The notes under the pieces are model-generated. The model did not search any database and had not been told where the DNA came from. It worked only from the letters and a program-made list of their open reading frames with translations. Of a stretch of DNA of 26,956 bases, positions 1 to 8,837 are shown one piece after another. Each line of letters starts with the position of its first letter. The stretch's first letter is position 1. The position numbers and the translations under genes were made by a program. Source of the DNA: Bacteroidota bacterium (GTDB lineage Bacteria > Bacteroidota > Bacteroidia > Flavobacteriales > Flavobacteriaceae); NCBI GenBank assembly GCA_024278565.1, contig JAJRSY010000025.1, forward strand, positions 1-26,956, given 5' to 3'.

Positions 1-2712
1 ACAGATTTCTGAAATCAGTTCTTTTAGTTTGTCGGTAAAAAGGGAGAGGGTTTCCTGGGTTATGGTGCTGTTTTTTACCCTACTTCCTTTTTTGTCTTTT
101 GTTGCAAACCTAAGTAGCCCTGCACTAAGGTTTTTAAAGGAGATGATCCCTGATTCAATAGTGTCTATTGGGTTTTTATTACTGTACATCAGCACGTAAC
201 ACAGCAATTGAAACGCCTTGCCATGATCGTGTTCAGATATAATTTCGCCCCAATCCACGATTTCAACATGTTTTGATTCTACTTTCCCTGTCTTGTAATC
301 AATGATTCTGAATCGGCCATCTACACTATCGATTCGGTCAATTTTCCCTTTTAAAACAACTGGAAAATCGACCTCGGGAATGTTTAGTTCAATGCTCATC
401 TTTTCTTCAAGTGAGATAATCTTGATTTGGTGTTTTTTGGTTTCCCTTATTTCTAAATTGATAAAATTTTCTAGATACCGAACAATCACATTATAGGCTA
501 TCAGGTTTTTACCTCTGGTGATATCACCATCTAGATAGCTTTGGGCAAAATGGGTTTTTACCAAAGAACGTATTTTGGGTTTTAAACCGGCGAGACTTTG
601 TTCAGACAGGTATTGGCCGACAAAAGGAGTGTAAAGATCCTCTAGTGTGTTATGAATAATCGTACCAAATGTACTCGCAGCAATGGTTTCTTCGACTTCG
701 AGCGTATCATCAATACCAAGAAGGTTTCTTTTATAAAAGTCGATGGGGTTTCTGATGTAGTTGCTTAAGGAGGTTGGGGAGAAACCTTTGCAGGCGTGAT
801 TTCTTATTAATTCTAACAGATTACCATCCTTTTCAATACATTGTATGGTTTTTATGGTAGGGGTTATTTTTGGTGTGGCCACTTTTGTAGTGATATCCTT
901 GGTTTTATTAGTGTCGGTCAATAGTTGCAAAATGAGTCTGCTTTTTTCACCCCCTTCAAGCACATCAGGTTCTGTATTATATAAAATGAAGATGTTCTTG
1001 GCACGTTGCAACAATCGATAAAAATGATAGGTATAAACGGCATCTTTTTCTTTATAAGTAGGTAGCCCAACACTTGTTTTAAGGTCAAAAGGTATAAATG
1101 AATTGTTTGATTTTCCCGCAGGCAATATACCTTCATTGACAGATGTGATGATTACGGTCTCAAAGTCTAAATTTCTACTTTCTAACATTCCCATAATCTG
1201 TAGGCCCTCAAGGGGATCGCCTTGAAAATCTATAGTCTCCATCGACAATAACTCTTTGTAGAGGCTTTGTAGCGATTTCAGGTCGTTGATAAAAGAATAC
1301 GTTTGAACAAGGCTTAGAACCTGATTGAACAAGCCAAAAAAGCGGTACAAAAACTCTATGGCCAAGGTGTTTTCTTTTTTGGTGAACCGTGGTTTCAACT
1401 CTTGTATAATTTTCAAACACTGTTTAATGAATTGTGCTGGTGAGAGTTCTTCACTGAAAAAGAGCAACAAGAGATTTGAATGGGTGTTTGCTATTGATTT
1501 TATTTTAGACGGATTTATGTAAGTCCAATTTTTGCTTTTTATAGTATCGCTTAACAAGATTGCACCATTTACCTCTTTGTTGTTCAACAGTTCGTGTATG
1601 TACGGATGCGATAAAAAGGAAAGTATATTTTGATAGAACCAGCCTTCTTTTTCTCGATGTATGTACAGTTCAATAAATTGGTCGAACATACTCGCTAATG
1701 GAGTTTTGTTCAAGGGGTAGCCCATGGTAATGTTAACGGCTTCTATTTCTGAAGGTACAGCGTTGAGTATGGGGTTTAGCAATGATTCATCGGCCAAGAC
1801 AACTGCGGTGTTTTTTAGGGATCCAGGACTTTGTTGTGCCAGTTTTTTTAAAATTCCACCTACATACTTCGCCTGTGAAACATTTTTAGGGATACCCGTA
1901 ATTTGAATGTTTTTTTTAGTGCTGTAATTGGTGCCAATTCCTTTGAATTTATGCACTGCAAAGTGTGGCCATGTTCGTTTGTGGTTTCTAATGAAAAACC
2001 CCGCATCATGTATAGGGTCATCTAAAAAGTATGCATCAGTATCCCAATAGATATCTGACTTAGCGGTTTTTAAAATGGTTTGAATGATTTGGCTTTCAGC
2101 GGCATTAAGGGCGTTGAAACCAATAAAAACATACGCTTTATCGCTATTTGACTTGAGATAGGAGTCAATATTTTCACAGGCGTGGCGATAAACCAGTCCT
2201 TGGTGCCCAAGGCCTTGATTTAAAAGATTTTCATTAAAACTGGTATAGAGTTGTTCAAGATTGTTCCAAAATGTGAGGTAATCCTCGATCATCTTGGTTT
2301 TTTCGGCCTGCAAAGACCAATGGTTGATTTCCTGAATAGCTGAAAGGTTTGAAAATAGCTTTTCAGTATGTATTAGATAGCGGTCTATTTCGTTGAAATC
2401 TTGTACTAAGGCCTGGCCCCATTTTGAATAACTAAAGAAATTGTCTTTTTTTTGTGTACTGCCTTTTAGATAGGCCGTATAAAGTTCGAACAGTTGTTGG
2501 GTGTTTGTTGCATAGGTCAAACCTGACACTTTTTCAATAAAACCCTCAATGCTATATATCTCAGGAGAAAAGCTTGTTCTTTCTGTGGTAAGGGCTATTG
2601 CGTTTCTTAAAAAGCTTCCTGCCCTTTTGTTGGGTAGTACAAAAACGACATCTTCAAGATTTTGATGTTCTTTTCGTACCTGATCTATAACTTCTTCGAG
2701 AAAACTCAGCAT
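1..2712 (-). CDS. PD-(D/E)XK nuclease family protein, AddB-like (3' end outside window)
   Basis: Open from an ATG at 2712 (MLSFLEEVIDQVRKEH) through 904 codons to the window edge without a stop, so the C-terminus is missing. The early part has the AddB/RecB-family pattern FVLPNKRAGSFL, a degenerate P-loop region of the inactive helicase-like fold. Near residues 787-811 it reads GKIDRID then RIIDYKTGK, the PD-(D/E)XK nuclease core of RecB-type exonucleases (catalytic D and the D-x-K of IDYKTGK). In Bacteroidota such proteins pair with a UvrD/RecB-like helicase; the helicase-nuclease at 4514-7633 lies on the same strand two genes away, which suggests an AddAB-type complex that resects double-strand breaks. 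A strong terminator separates it from ompA, so it needs its own promoter. The family is clear from sequence; the AddB role is inference. Confidence 0.85.
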   Translation of the reverse strand, partial: MLSFLEEVIDQVRKEHQNLEDVVFVLPNKRAGSFLRNAIALTTERTSFSPEIYSIEGFIEKVSGLTYATNTQQLFELYTAYLKGSTQKKDNFFSYSKWGQALVQDFNEIDRYLIHTEKLFSNLSAIQEINHWSLQAEKTKMIEDYLTFWNNLEQLYTSFNENLLNQGLGHQGLVYRHACENIDSYLKSNSDKAYVFIGFNALNAAESQIIQTILKTAKSDIYWDTDAYFLDDPIHDAGFFIRNHKRTWPHFAVHKFKGIGTNYSTKKNIQITGIPKNVSQAKYVGGILKKLAQQSPGSLKNTAVVLADESLLNPILNAVPSEIEAVNITMGYPLNKTPLASMFDQFIELYIHREKEGWFYQNILSFLSHPYIHELLNNKEVNGAILLSDTIKSKNWTYINPSKIKSIANTHSNLLLLFFSEELSPAQFIKQCLKIIQELKPRFTKKENTLAIEFLYRFFGLFNQVLSLVQTYSFINDLKSLQSLYKELLSMETIDFQGDPLEGLQIMGMLESRNLDFETVIITSVNEGILPAGKSNNSFIPFDLKTSVGLPTYKEKDAVYTYHFYRLLQRAKNIFILYNTEPDVLEGGEKSRLILQLLTDTNKTKDITTKVATPKITPTIKTIQCIEKDGNLLELIRNHACKGFSPTSLSNYIRNPIDFYKRNLLGIDDTLEVEETIAASTFGTIIHNTLEDLYTPFVGQYLSEQSLAGLKPKIRSLVKTHFAQSYLDGDITRGKNLIAYNVIVRYLENFINLEIRETKKHQIKIISLEEKMSIELNIPEVDFPVVLKGKIDRIDSVDGRFRIIDYKTGKVESKHVEIVDWGEIISEHDHGKAFQLLCYVLMYSNKNPIDTIESGIISFKNLSAGLLRFATKDKKGSRVKNSTITQETLSLFTDKLKELISEIC

Positions 2713-2726
2713 AGGCAAAAATAAAA

Positions 2727-2750
2727 AAAGCTCCGCATTTGCGGAGCTTT
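2727..2750 (-). terminator. Intrinsic terminator after ompA-family gene
   Basis: A perfect 10-bp stem (AAAGCTCCGC / GCGGAGCTTT) closes a 4-base loop; on the minus strand it is followed by a T-rich run at 2721-2729. It lies between the stop of the OmpA gene (2774) and the AddB-like start (2712) and should end the OmpA transcript. Confidence 0.85.
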
Positions 2751-2773
2751 TATTTTATGAATTAGATTAAGAC

Positions 2774-4114
2774 TTATTTTATTAAGTTGATCTCTACCCT
2801 TCTGTTCTCTTTTCTGCCAGCTCTGGTGTTGTTGGTGGCGATAGGCTTCTCTTCACCGAAACCAACTGAGGTTAACCTGTCAGCACTAATTCCTTCGTTG
2901 GTCAAGAAGTCTCTGACCGAATTGGCTCTTGACTCAGAAAGTGCTTGATTTGTTTTAGCACCACCTTGACTATCGGTATGGCCTTCTACTGAGAACTTAG
3001 CAGTAGGATACTCACCTAAAATTCTGATGATATCTACCATTACTGAAGTAGACTCAGCCTTAATAGAAGATTTACCTGTATCGAACAAGATTGTTTTAGC
3101 GTAATCGTTCAATTGCTTTTGAATTTCTTCTGTTACTTCAGGACATCCGTTGTTGGCAACAGTACCAGCAACATCTGGACATTTATCATCTTTGTCCAAT
3201 ACACCATCACCGTCTTTATCAGCCCATGGGCATCCTTTGTTTTCGGCAGGGCCAGCTTCGTTCGGACACTCATCATCTTTATCAGCTACGCCGTCACCGT
3301 CAGCATCTGGGCAACCAGCTAAAGCAGCAAGACCGGCTTCGTTCGGGCAAGCATCATCTTTATCAGCAACTCCGTCACCATCAGCATCCGGACAACCGTT
3401 CATTTCTTTTGAACCAGCTTCGTTCGGACAACTGTCTTTACTGTCTTCAATGCCATCGCCGTCAGCATCTGGGCAACCGTTGAAAGCCTCCAAACCAGCA
3501 ACCTCGGGGCAAGCATCATCTTTATCGTAGATGCCATCACCGTCTGTATCGGTGCCACCGAACTTAATGGCTATACCGGCCATGTGTTGCCAGTGCTTTG
3601 CCAAATAGTCTTCGAATGCGTGCTTGTATCCTGTTTGAACCGTAAGACCTATATTTTCAGAAAACCAAAAGTTGACACCAACTCCAGCGTTAACCGTACC
3701 TGCACCAATTTCATCGATCCAAGTGTAACCACCACCTATCTCTAAGAAAGGGTCAATGGTCTTACCATTAAGAAAATTGTATTTTAATGTACCATCTAAA
3801 GCATAGTGCGAAAGATCATCAACGGTCACATCGCCCCATTTGCTTATTTTGTTCAAAGAACCTCTGACACCAACAGAAAATCCATCGCTTACCGATCTGG
3901 AAACGCCAATATAAGAAATTGAAGGAAGAATGTTCCAGTGGTCAGCTGCGTTGAAAAGCTCATCACCAAAAGTACTCACGTCACCAGTTGGGTAAACGTC
4001 AATGGCATTAGCTCCAAAACTAACCTGCCAGGGGTTGTTTGCGTCTTGAGCTTGAACGTTGTTGAAACCTACTACTAGTAGGGCAACAACCATTAATTTG
4101 CTAAGATGTTTCAT
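2774..4114 (-). CDS. OmpA-family outer membrane protein with TSP3 calcium-binding repeats
   Basis: 446 residues from the ATG at 4114. A further in-frame ATG at 4183 lies upstream of the promoter, so the start giving MKHLSKLMVVALLVVGFNNVQAQ, a clean signal peptide (cleavage after QAQ, about residue 23), is preferred. An eight-strand-type beta-barrel of about 160 residues follows, then five thrombospondin type 3 repeats (DxDGDGxxDxxDxCP), which bind calcium and form a rigid periplasmic linker, then a C-terminal OmpA domain (ILFDTGKSSI; VEGHTDSQG; LSESRANSVRDFL; NRRVEINL) that binds peptidoglycan. It therefore tethers the outer membrane to the cell wall. Such genes are usually highly expressed and single, which fits the near-consensus promoter and strong terminator around this one. 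Confidence 0.93.
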   Translation of the reverse strand: MKHLSKLMVVALLVVGFNNVQAQDANNPWQVSFGANAIDVYPTGDVSTFGDELFNAADHWNILPSISYIGVSRSVSDGFSVGVRGSLNKISKWGDVTVDDLSHYALDGTLKYNFLNGKTIDPFLEIGGGYTWIDEIGAGTVNAGVGVNFWFSENIGLTVQTGYKHAFEDYLAKHWQHMAGIAIKFGGTDTDGDGIYDKDDACPEVAGLEAFNGCPDADGDGIEDSKDSCPNEAGSKEMNGCPDADGDGVADKDDACPNEAGLAALAGCPDADGDGVADKDDECPNEAGPAENKGCPWADKDGDGVLDKDDKCPDVAGTVANNGCPEVTEEIQKQLNDYAKTILFDTGKSSIKAESTSVMVDIIRILGEYPTAKFSVEGHTDSQGGAKTNQALSESRANSVRDFLTNEGISADRLTSVGFGEEKPIATNNTRAGRKENRRVEINLIK

Positions 4115-4147
4115 GTTCAGATTTTTAAGTTTAAGGTTTATTAACGG

Positions 4148-4178
4148 CAAATGTAAGATGTTAAATAGTATTAACAAA
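4148..4178 (-). promoter_or_regulatory. Bacteroidota-type promoter of the ompA-family gene
   Basis: On the minus strand TTTG (4175-4178) is followed after 19 bases by TACATTTG (4148-4155), a full match to the TTTG/TAnnTTTG consensus of the Bacteroidota primary sigma factor. The ATG at 4114 lies 33 bases downstream of the -7 box, the same leader length as at sodA and acpP. Confidence 0.8.
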
Positions 4179-4234
4179 ATCAATTTCCTGTTTTTTTCTA
4201 GCTGTACATAGATTAATTGATGTATTTTAGTGAC

Positions 4235-4407
4235 CTACAACGTTTTTTCAACCAATACAAAGGGCTCAAATGACATTACAATGAATTGTCCCAACAGCTA
4301 AAGGCTTCTTACTCGATAGTCTCCCTTGTACTTTTTTACATATTTATCGAACTCGTATTTGGAAACGAAGTCCAATATCTGAGATAATACCGTCCTGCTT
4401 GATTCAT
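4235..4407 (-). pseudogene. Decayed N-terminal fragment of an IS4-type (DUF4372) transposase
   Basis: Starts with MNQ at 4407, shifts frame within about 5 codons, then reads TVLSQILDFVSKYEFDK, YVKKYKGDYRVRSL, a stop, and QFIVMSFEPF. This matches the N-terminal domain of IS4-group transposases, which typically read like MNxGKxVFxQLxxFL...FxxxVxKYxGxxxVxxFxCWxQFxxMxF. At least one frameshift and one in-frame stop are present, and the catalytic DDE domain is entirely missing, so this is a dead remnant. It fills most of the gap between the helicase gene (stop at 4514) and the ompA promoter. The identification rests on remembered family pattern, not on a search. Confidence 0.65.
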
Positions 4408-4513
4408 ATGGCAAAACTAGATGGCCTCGACGACAGATCATTTCAAATCGAAAAATAGTTCAATGAACGTTTACACCAGGTATATCAAGGTCTACGCTAA
4501 ATTAGTATCTTGC

Positions 4514-7500
4514 TCAACCGGACAGTAGTGATATATAGTCCAAAGTTATTTCCTCATTGACATATATAATGATTTTACCTTTTATGGAATAGCCCATTGA
4601 CTGTAGCGCATCGGCATAACCATATAGTTGTTCTTTGTGTTTTGAATCTTGTTTGCCGGTCTTGTAATCGATTATGGTCGCTTTATTATCTTTGATGACC
4701 ACTCTGTCTGGGCGCATAAAATGCCCGTCGTGGGTAATTATATCTTTTTCGTTTTTGATAATAATCCCTTCTTTATAATAAGGTAGTAGTTCAGGGTGGT
4801 GAATAATCTCATAAATTTTGGTTTTTAAAGTCTCGATTTCATCCGTAGAAATACTTCCGTTTCGCAGTGCGGCATTTAAAGCATCATCTATATCTTTTTC
4901 GGTTTCTATAAAACCCATAACATAATGTATGAGGTTTCCTTTGGTAAGGGCATCTTCCCTCTCGGTATCCCAAAGTGAGCCTGATTTGGTTAGAATTCTG
5001 AAACCAGCTCTTTCTTTATTGGTGTATTGAAAAGGAATGATTTCTTGTTCTGGCAGTGAAATGGCTTCCTTATAGTTACCTAACACACCAAAAAGATAAT
5101 TTGTCCTTTCTTCAGTCCACAGTCCTTTTTCTTTTAAATAATGAATGAACAGACCTGAATAATGATCTGTTTTATGGGCTCCTTTCGAAGTCAGGTCTTT
5201 TTTAGTGATGATATAAAGGGCCTTTACGGCACGGGTCAAGGCAACATAGAGTACGTTAAAAGCATCTAACTCTAGCCTATGCTGCTCTTCTTCAAATAGA
5301 ATTTTAGCTGATTCACTATATGTTGCTACTTCTTGTTTCTTACTTATTAATACCTCTCCAAAGCCACTAAAACCTTCTTCTTGAACAGGCAGCCATAATT
5401 TTGGGTCTATTTCTTTGTATATGTTCGAATTCGCATAAGGGAAAATAACAATGGGAAACTCCAACCCCTTTGCCTTGTGTATGGTCATGATCTGTACCGC
5501 ATTGATAGTTTTGGGTGCGGTAATGCTCAGCTTGTCCTTCTTCTTCTCCCAATAACTTAAAAAAGTAAATATACCCGTGCCCTCTTTCTGCTCTACCTCT
5601 AGTACAGTGTCCATTAAATAATTGATGTACGCATCTGAACTTGGCGCGAGATCAAACTGTTTAATGGCAGATTCAAGCAGATCATAAGTAGATTTTTGTT
5701 TTAAATGATCTATTTCGAACCCATAACAGGTTTGTAGCAAATCGGATGGATTTTCAAGATGTTGCGCTATAAACTGATGGCGCCTTTCTTTTTCAGTGGA
5801 TAAAAAAACCAGCAATTCGTAGATGACCGCCCTGTTTTCGAGGTCATTTAGGTGGTATAGTAAATTAATGAGAAAAGTAACATTCGAGCTGCTTTTGAGG
5901 AGTAAGCTTTCTGAGGATATGATCGGAATATGCTCTTGCGTTAAAAAATTCGCCAACAACACCCCTTCTTTGTTGCCCCTGACCAAGATGCAAATATCTT
6001 TGTACGGATGCTTTTTTTCCAACACTTCGTTAATCGACCTCAACACTTCTTTACCATATTTGTCATCAATGGGTTCATCAACATCGGCTTCTATAAAGGT
6101 AAGTTGTACCAGGCCTCCTTTTTTGGTATTGTAACCTTGCTGGTTTCCTTCTTCAAACAGGGTTAGATATTGTTCATGGTTTAAAAAAGAGCTGGTGGTG
6201 GTGAAAAAATCATTGTTGAATTTTATAATTTCTTCATGACTACGAAAATTTGAAGGTAGATTTTCAATGTTTGGGGAGATTACAAACGGATTTGTAGATA
6301 AATCAACCAGGTTTAAAAACTGTTCGGCCTTTCCGCCCCGCCATCGATAAATAGCCTGTTTGGCATCACCGACCAAAAATAGGGATCCTTTTCTTCCTTG
6401 AAGATCCTCACCTTCTAAGGCATTGCCGATTAACGGAATAAGGTTGTTCCATTGCATTTCAGAGGTGTCTTGAAATTCATCGATAAAATAATGACGGTAT
6501 TTTTCGCCCAAGCGTTCATAGATAAATGGCGCAGGCTGGTCTTTTATTTCGTTTGAGATTATGGCGTTGAATTCTGAGATCGATATTTGATCACGATCGA
6601 CTTCAATAGCTTTTACTTCTTGTTGAATGGCATTTAGAACCGTTAAGGGAACAATATTTTTGTAAACGTTATTTAAAAAAGCCCTTTCGTAGATCAACGT
6701 TTTGACATTTAGGTAAAAACCTAAAATAGTAAAGACCAGTTCTTCTGATGGCAGTGCTACCCCAGACTTTAACAGCTTGCCGTTATTTAGATTCTGCTCT
6801 AGTTGGTTGTTGTAAAGTTTATTTGGAGAAAATTCGCCTTTGATTATTTTCTTGAAATGGTTGGGGAGCGTTTCACGCGGAAAATCGGTAGGTTGCAAAC
6901 CTGTCTCATCGATAAGCTGTAGTACCTCTTTGCATTTTGAGAGGGCTTGTTCTTCGAGTTGTCTTATGTTGCCTAAAATCACTTTTCTTAAACCAAGAAA
7001 ATCATCTATTTCTTTATGCACAAACCTTTTCAGGTGTTTTGCGTGGGTTTCGTTGAACAAGAGCTTTCCTGTTTTGTTAAGATCCATGGTGATGTCCCAA
7101 CTTTTGTCATCATCGATTTTCTCTAAAGCAAAATCAATGAGCACCTTGGTCAATTTAGAATTACTGCCCGCTCTATTGATAAGCCTTGATACAGCTTCGT
7201 TCAATAACAAATCGGTGTCTAGAACAACTTCAAAGTTTTGTGGCAATTTAAGGTCCTTGGCAAAAGTGCGGATGAGACGATGCGTGAACTTATCAATCGT
7301 TGAAATATCAAAGAAGGCATAGTTGTGAAGTATTTCTTTGAGGGTAGTTGCTGATTTTTTTTGCAGATCCGAAGCACTGATCTGAAGTTCTCTGATAAGG
7401 TCAACAAACATGGCCGGGGCATTGTCAATAGCATAGGTTTGGCTAAATTCAAACAGATTGCCAAGAATACGCTCTTTCATTTCATTTACCGCTTTATTGG

Positions 7501-7633
7501 TAAATGTCACAGCTAAAATTTGTTTGTATCCCTTGTTTAAAGAAAGAATAATCTTAAGGTACTCTTTGGCCAAGGTGTAGGTCTTGCCAGAACCAGCCGA
7601 GGCACTATATATTTTAAAGGGAGTCTCCAGCAC
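4514..7633 (-). CDS. UvrD/RecB-like helicase-nuclease, AddA-like
   Basis: 1039 residues. Superfamily 1A helicase motifs appear in order: Walker A SASAGSGKTYTLAKEYL (residues 10-26), motif Ia FTNKAVNEMKERIL, Walker B HYFIDEFQDTSEMQW, motif III LFLVGDAKQAIYRWRGG, motif V IMTIHKAKGLEFPIVIFPY, and motif VI NVLYVALTRAVKALYI. The C-terminus has RPDRVVI then ATIIDYKTGK, a PD-(D/E)XK nuclease site. The layout is that of AddA/RecB, which unwind and degrade double-strand-break ends to load recombinase. The start is a GTG (7631-7633); no in-frame ATG exists between the upstream stop and the Walker A region. Its probable partner is the AddB-like gene at 1-2712. It is divergent from sodA. Confidence 0.9.
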   Translation of the reverse strand: MLETPFKIYSASAGSGKTYTLAKEYLKIILSLNKGYKQILAVTFTNKAVNEMKERILGNLFEFSQTYAIDNAPAMFVDLIRELQISASDLQKKSATTLKEILHNYAFFDISTIDKFTHRLIRTFAKDLKLPQNFEVVLDTDLLLNEAVSRLINRAGSNSKLTKVLIDFALEKIDDDKSWDITMDLNKTGKLLFNETHAKHLKRFVHKEIDDFLGLRKVILGNIRQLEEQALSKCKEVLQLIDETGLQPTDFPRETLPNHFKKIIKGEFSPNKLYNNQLEQNLNNGKLLKSGVALPSEELVFTILGFYLNVKTLIYERAFLNNVYKNIVPLTVLNAIQQEVKAIEVDRDQISISEFNAIISNEIKDQPAPFIYERLGEKYRHYFIDEFQDTSEMQWNNLIPLIGNALEGEDLQGRKGSLFLVGDAKQAIYRWRGGKAEQFLNLVDLSTNPFVISPNIENLPSNFRSHEEIIKFNNDFFTTTSSFLNHEQYLTLFEEGNQQGYNTKKGGLVQLTFIEADVDEPIDDKYGKEVLRSINEVLEKKHPYKDICILVRGNKEGVLLANFLTQEHIPIISSESLLLKSSSNVTFLINLLYHLNDLENRAVIYELLVFLSTEKERRHQFIAQHLENPSDLLQTCYGFEIDHLKQKSTYDLLESAIKQFDLAPSSDAYINYLMDTVLEVEQKEGTGIFTFLSYWEKKKDKLSITAPKTINAVQIMTIHKAKGLEFPIVIFPYANSNIYKEIDPKLWLPVQEEGFSGFGEVLISKKQEVATYSESAKILFEEEQHRLELDAFNVLYVALTRAVKALYIITKKDLTSKGAHKTDHYSGLFIHYLKEKGLWTEERTNYLFGVLGNYKEAISLPEQEIIPFQYTNKERAGFRILTKSGSLWDTEREDALTKGNLIHYVMGFIETEKDIDDALNAALRNGSISTDEIETLKTKIYEIIHHPELLPYYKEGIIIKNEKDIITHDGHFMRPDRVVIKDNKATIIDYKTGKQDSKHKEQLYGYADALQSMGYSIKGKIIIYVNEEITLDYISLLSG

Positions 7634-7668
7634 TGGTTTTTGCTCGCAAAATAAGAAATATACAACCG

Positions 7669-7704
7669 TTTGCGACTATTAATTATATTATATATGTAAA
7701 TTTG
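7669..7704 (+). promoter_or_regulatory. Promoter of superoxide dismutase gene
   Basis: TTTG (7669-7672), a 24-base spacer, then TAAATTTG (7697-7704). The -7 box is a full TAnnTTTG match; the spacer is at or slightly above the usual upper limit. The ATG is 34 bases downstream. Confidence 0.65.
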
Positions 7705-7738
7705 GGAAAACAGTACCTTAATTTAAAACATAAGAAAC

Positions 7739-8347
7739 ATGGCTTTTGAACTACCGCAATTACCCTATGCATATGATGCGTTGGAACCCCATATAGATGC
7801 AAGAACAATGGAAATTCACCATACCAAACACCACAATGGCTATACCACAAAATTGAACGACGCCATACAAGGAACTGATTTGGAAGGCAAATCGATCGAA
7901 GATATTTTAGCCAACCTTGATATGTCGAACGGTGGCGTAAGAAACAATGGTGGGGGTTTTTACAACCACTCTTTATTCTGGTCGATTATGTCACCAAACG
8001 GTGGTGGAAACCCGTCAGGCGAACTGGCAGAAGCTATAAATAGCGTTTTTGGCTCTTTTGAAGAGTTCAAGAACAAGTTCAGTAGCGCTGCTGGCACAAG
8101 ATTCGGTTCGGGCTGGGCTTGGCTCTGTGTGCACAAAGGGGGTGCGGTAGAGATTTGTTCTACACCCAACCAAGACAACTCTTTAATGCCGAACACAGGT
8201 TGTGGGGGCCACCCAATTTTAGGATTGGATGTCTGGGAACATGCCTACTATTTGAATTACCAGAACAGAAGACCTGATTATATAAATGCTTTTTTCAATG
8301 TAATCAACTGGGGTAAGGTCGCGGAACTTTATGCTGCGAACAAATAG
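7739..8347 (+). CDS. sodA: Superoxide dismutase, Fe/Mn family
   Basis: 202 residues, the normal length for the family, converting superoxide to oxygen and hydrogen peroxide in the cytoplasm (no signal peptide). The four metal ligands are visible: His27 (IHHTKHHNGY), His77 (FYNHSLFW), Asp164 and His168 (LDVWEHAYYL). The N-terminus (LPQLPYAYDALEPHIDARTMEIHH) and the NQDNSLM segment, with Gln in the second sphere, look like the Mn-type enzymes, but the flavobacterial group often accepts Fe or Mn, so the metal is not certain. Single gene with its own promoter and terminator; divergent from the AddA-like gene and convergent with the small-RNA array. Confidence 0.95.
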   Translation: MAFELPQLPYAYDALEPHIDARTMEIHHTKHHNGYTTKLNDAIQGTDLEGKSIEDILANLDMSNGGVRNNGGGFYNHSLFWSIMSPNGGGNPSGELAEAINSVFGSFEEFKNKFSSAAGTRFGSGWAWLCVHKGGAVEICSTPNQDNSLMPNTGCGGHPILGLDVWEHAYYLNYQNRRPDYINAFFNVINWGKVAELYAANK

Positions 8348-8386
8348 GATTAAATCTTTGATTTAGAAGAGTAAATATTAAAATTG

Positions 8387-8410
8387 AAAACCACCTTTTG
8401 GTGGTTTTTT
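8387..8410 (+). terminator. Intrinsic terminator after sodA
   Basis: A 9-bp stem (AAAACCACC 8387-8395 / GGTGGTTTT 8400-8408) with a TTTT loop and a T-run reaching 8410, starting 39 bases after the sodA stop. It could work in both directions because A-runs flank the left side. Confidence 0.85.
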
Positions 8411-8420
8411 GTTTTTGCCG

Positions 8421-8497
8421 AAAATAGAAAAGGGCGGAGAAGTCTCCACCCTTTTCGTCCCAAATCTTACCATAAACTTAACCTACTTATGCTATGG
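8421..8497 (-). ncRNA. Small RNA unit A (copy 1 of 3)
   Basis: The minus strand starts CCATAGCATAAGTAGG at 8497. The first 39 nt match copies B and C at all but one position (8474: A here, G in the others on the plus strand). A terminator hairpin follows, with stem arms at 8427-8439 and 8444-8456 and T-rich flank to 8421. A promoter-like TAATTTAG lies at 8503-8510, exactly 5 bases upstream. The stem differs in sequence from the other copies but keeps its pairing, and its one non-Watson-Crick position is U-G only if the minus strand is transcribed (A-C if plus), which fixes the strand. It encodes no protein. It may belong to a known flavobacterial RNA family such as Flavo-1, which I cannot check. 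Confidence 0.65.
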
Positions 8498-8502
8498 CGA
8501 TA

Positions 8503-8510
8503 CTAAATTA
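8503..8510 (-). promoter_or_regulatory. -7 promoter box of small RNA unit A
   Basis: TAATTTAG on the minus strand, one mismatch from TAnnTTTG, located 5 bases before the conserved RNA block, the same offset as in units B and C. No clear TTTG lies at -33. Confidence 0.5.
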
Positions 8511-8629
8511 CTGGTATTGGAGGAAATAAAAAAGAAATTTTGCTCTTTTTTAGGAGCGATTATTTTTACAAAATGCAGATTTAATTTGTGAAAAGGGCGG
8601 TTAACCTTGTTAAATAATAGGGTTTGAGC

Positions 8630-8702
8630 AATAAAAAAGGCAGGGCGAAGCCCTACCTTTTCCCCCAAATCTTACCATGAACTTAACCTACTTATGCTAT
8701 GG
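8630..8702 (-). ncRNA. Small RNA unit B (copy 2 of 3)
   Basis: The minus strand begins CCATAGCATAAGTAGG at 8702 and shares the whole 39-nt leading block with unit C. The block is followed by a terminator hairpin (arms 8635-8646 and 8650-8661, apical AGGGC/GCCCT stem with a 3-base loop) and a T-run to 8630. The -7 box TATTTTTG (8708-8715), a full consensus match, lies 5 bases upstream. The C/A mismatch at 8641/8655 on the plus strand becomes a G-U wobble on the minus strand. The start lies 205 bases from unit A. Expected transcript about 73 nt. Confidence 0.7.
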
Positions 8703-8707
8703 TTTTT

Positions 8708-8715
8708 CAAAAATA
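8708..8715 (-). promoter_or_regulatory. -7 promoter box of small RNA unit B
   Basis: TATTTTTG on the minus strand matches TAnnTTTG exactly and is 5 bases upstream of the conserved RNA start. The -33 region is T-rich but has no TTTG at the usual distance. Confidence 0.6.
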
Positions 8716-8837
8716 GAGTATAAACCACCAAAAAAAGAAAGGTTTTAGATGAACTTCCATAAGTATGGATGAAATGCTATTTATGAATTATTATCTTATG
8801 GGGAGTAAAGAAAAGGCTTGTATTTTATAGGGATTTA

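Noticed and set aside
3113..3530. Long plus-strand open frames opposite the OmpA gene
   Set aside because: They are low-complexity mirrors of the five TSP3 repeats on the minus strand, with Ser/Pro-rich repeats and no family resemblance.
4115..4183. Longer OmpA start at 4183
   Set aside because: It would put the promoter inside the coding region and bury the clean signal peptide 23 residues in.
6840..7322. 160-residue plus-strand open frame inside the AddA-like gene
   Set aside because: Shadow of a well-supported helicase on the other strand; Ser/Leu-rich with no recognisable domain.
8409..8591. 60-residue plus-strand open frame in the small-RNA region
   Set aside because: It runs through the terminator and the conserved RNA block; its sequence is not kept in the other two copies.
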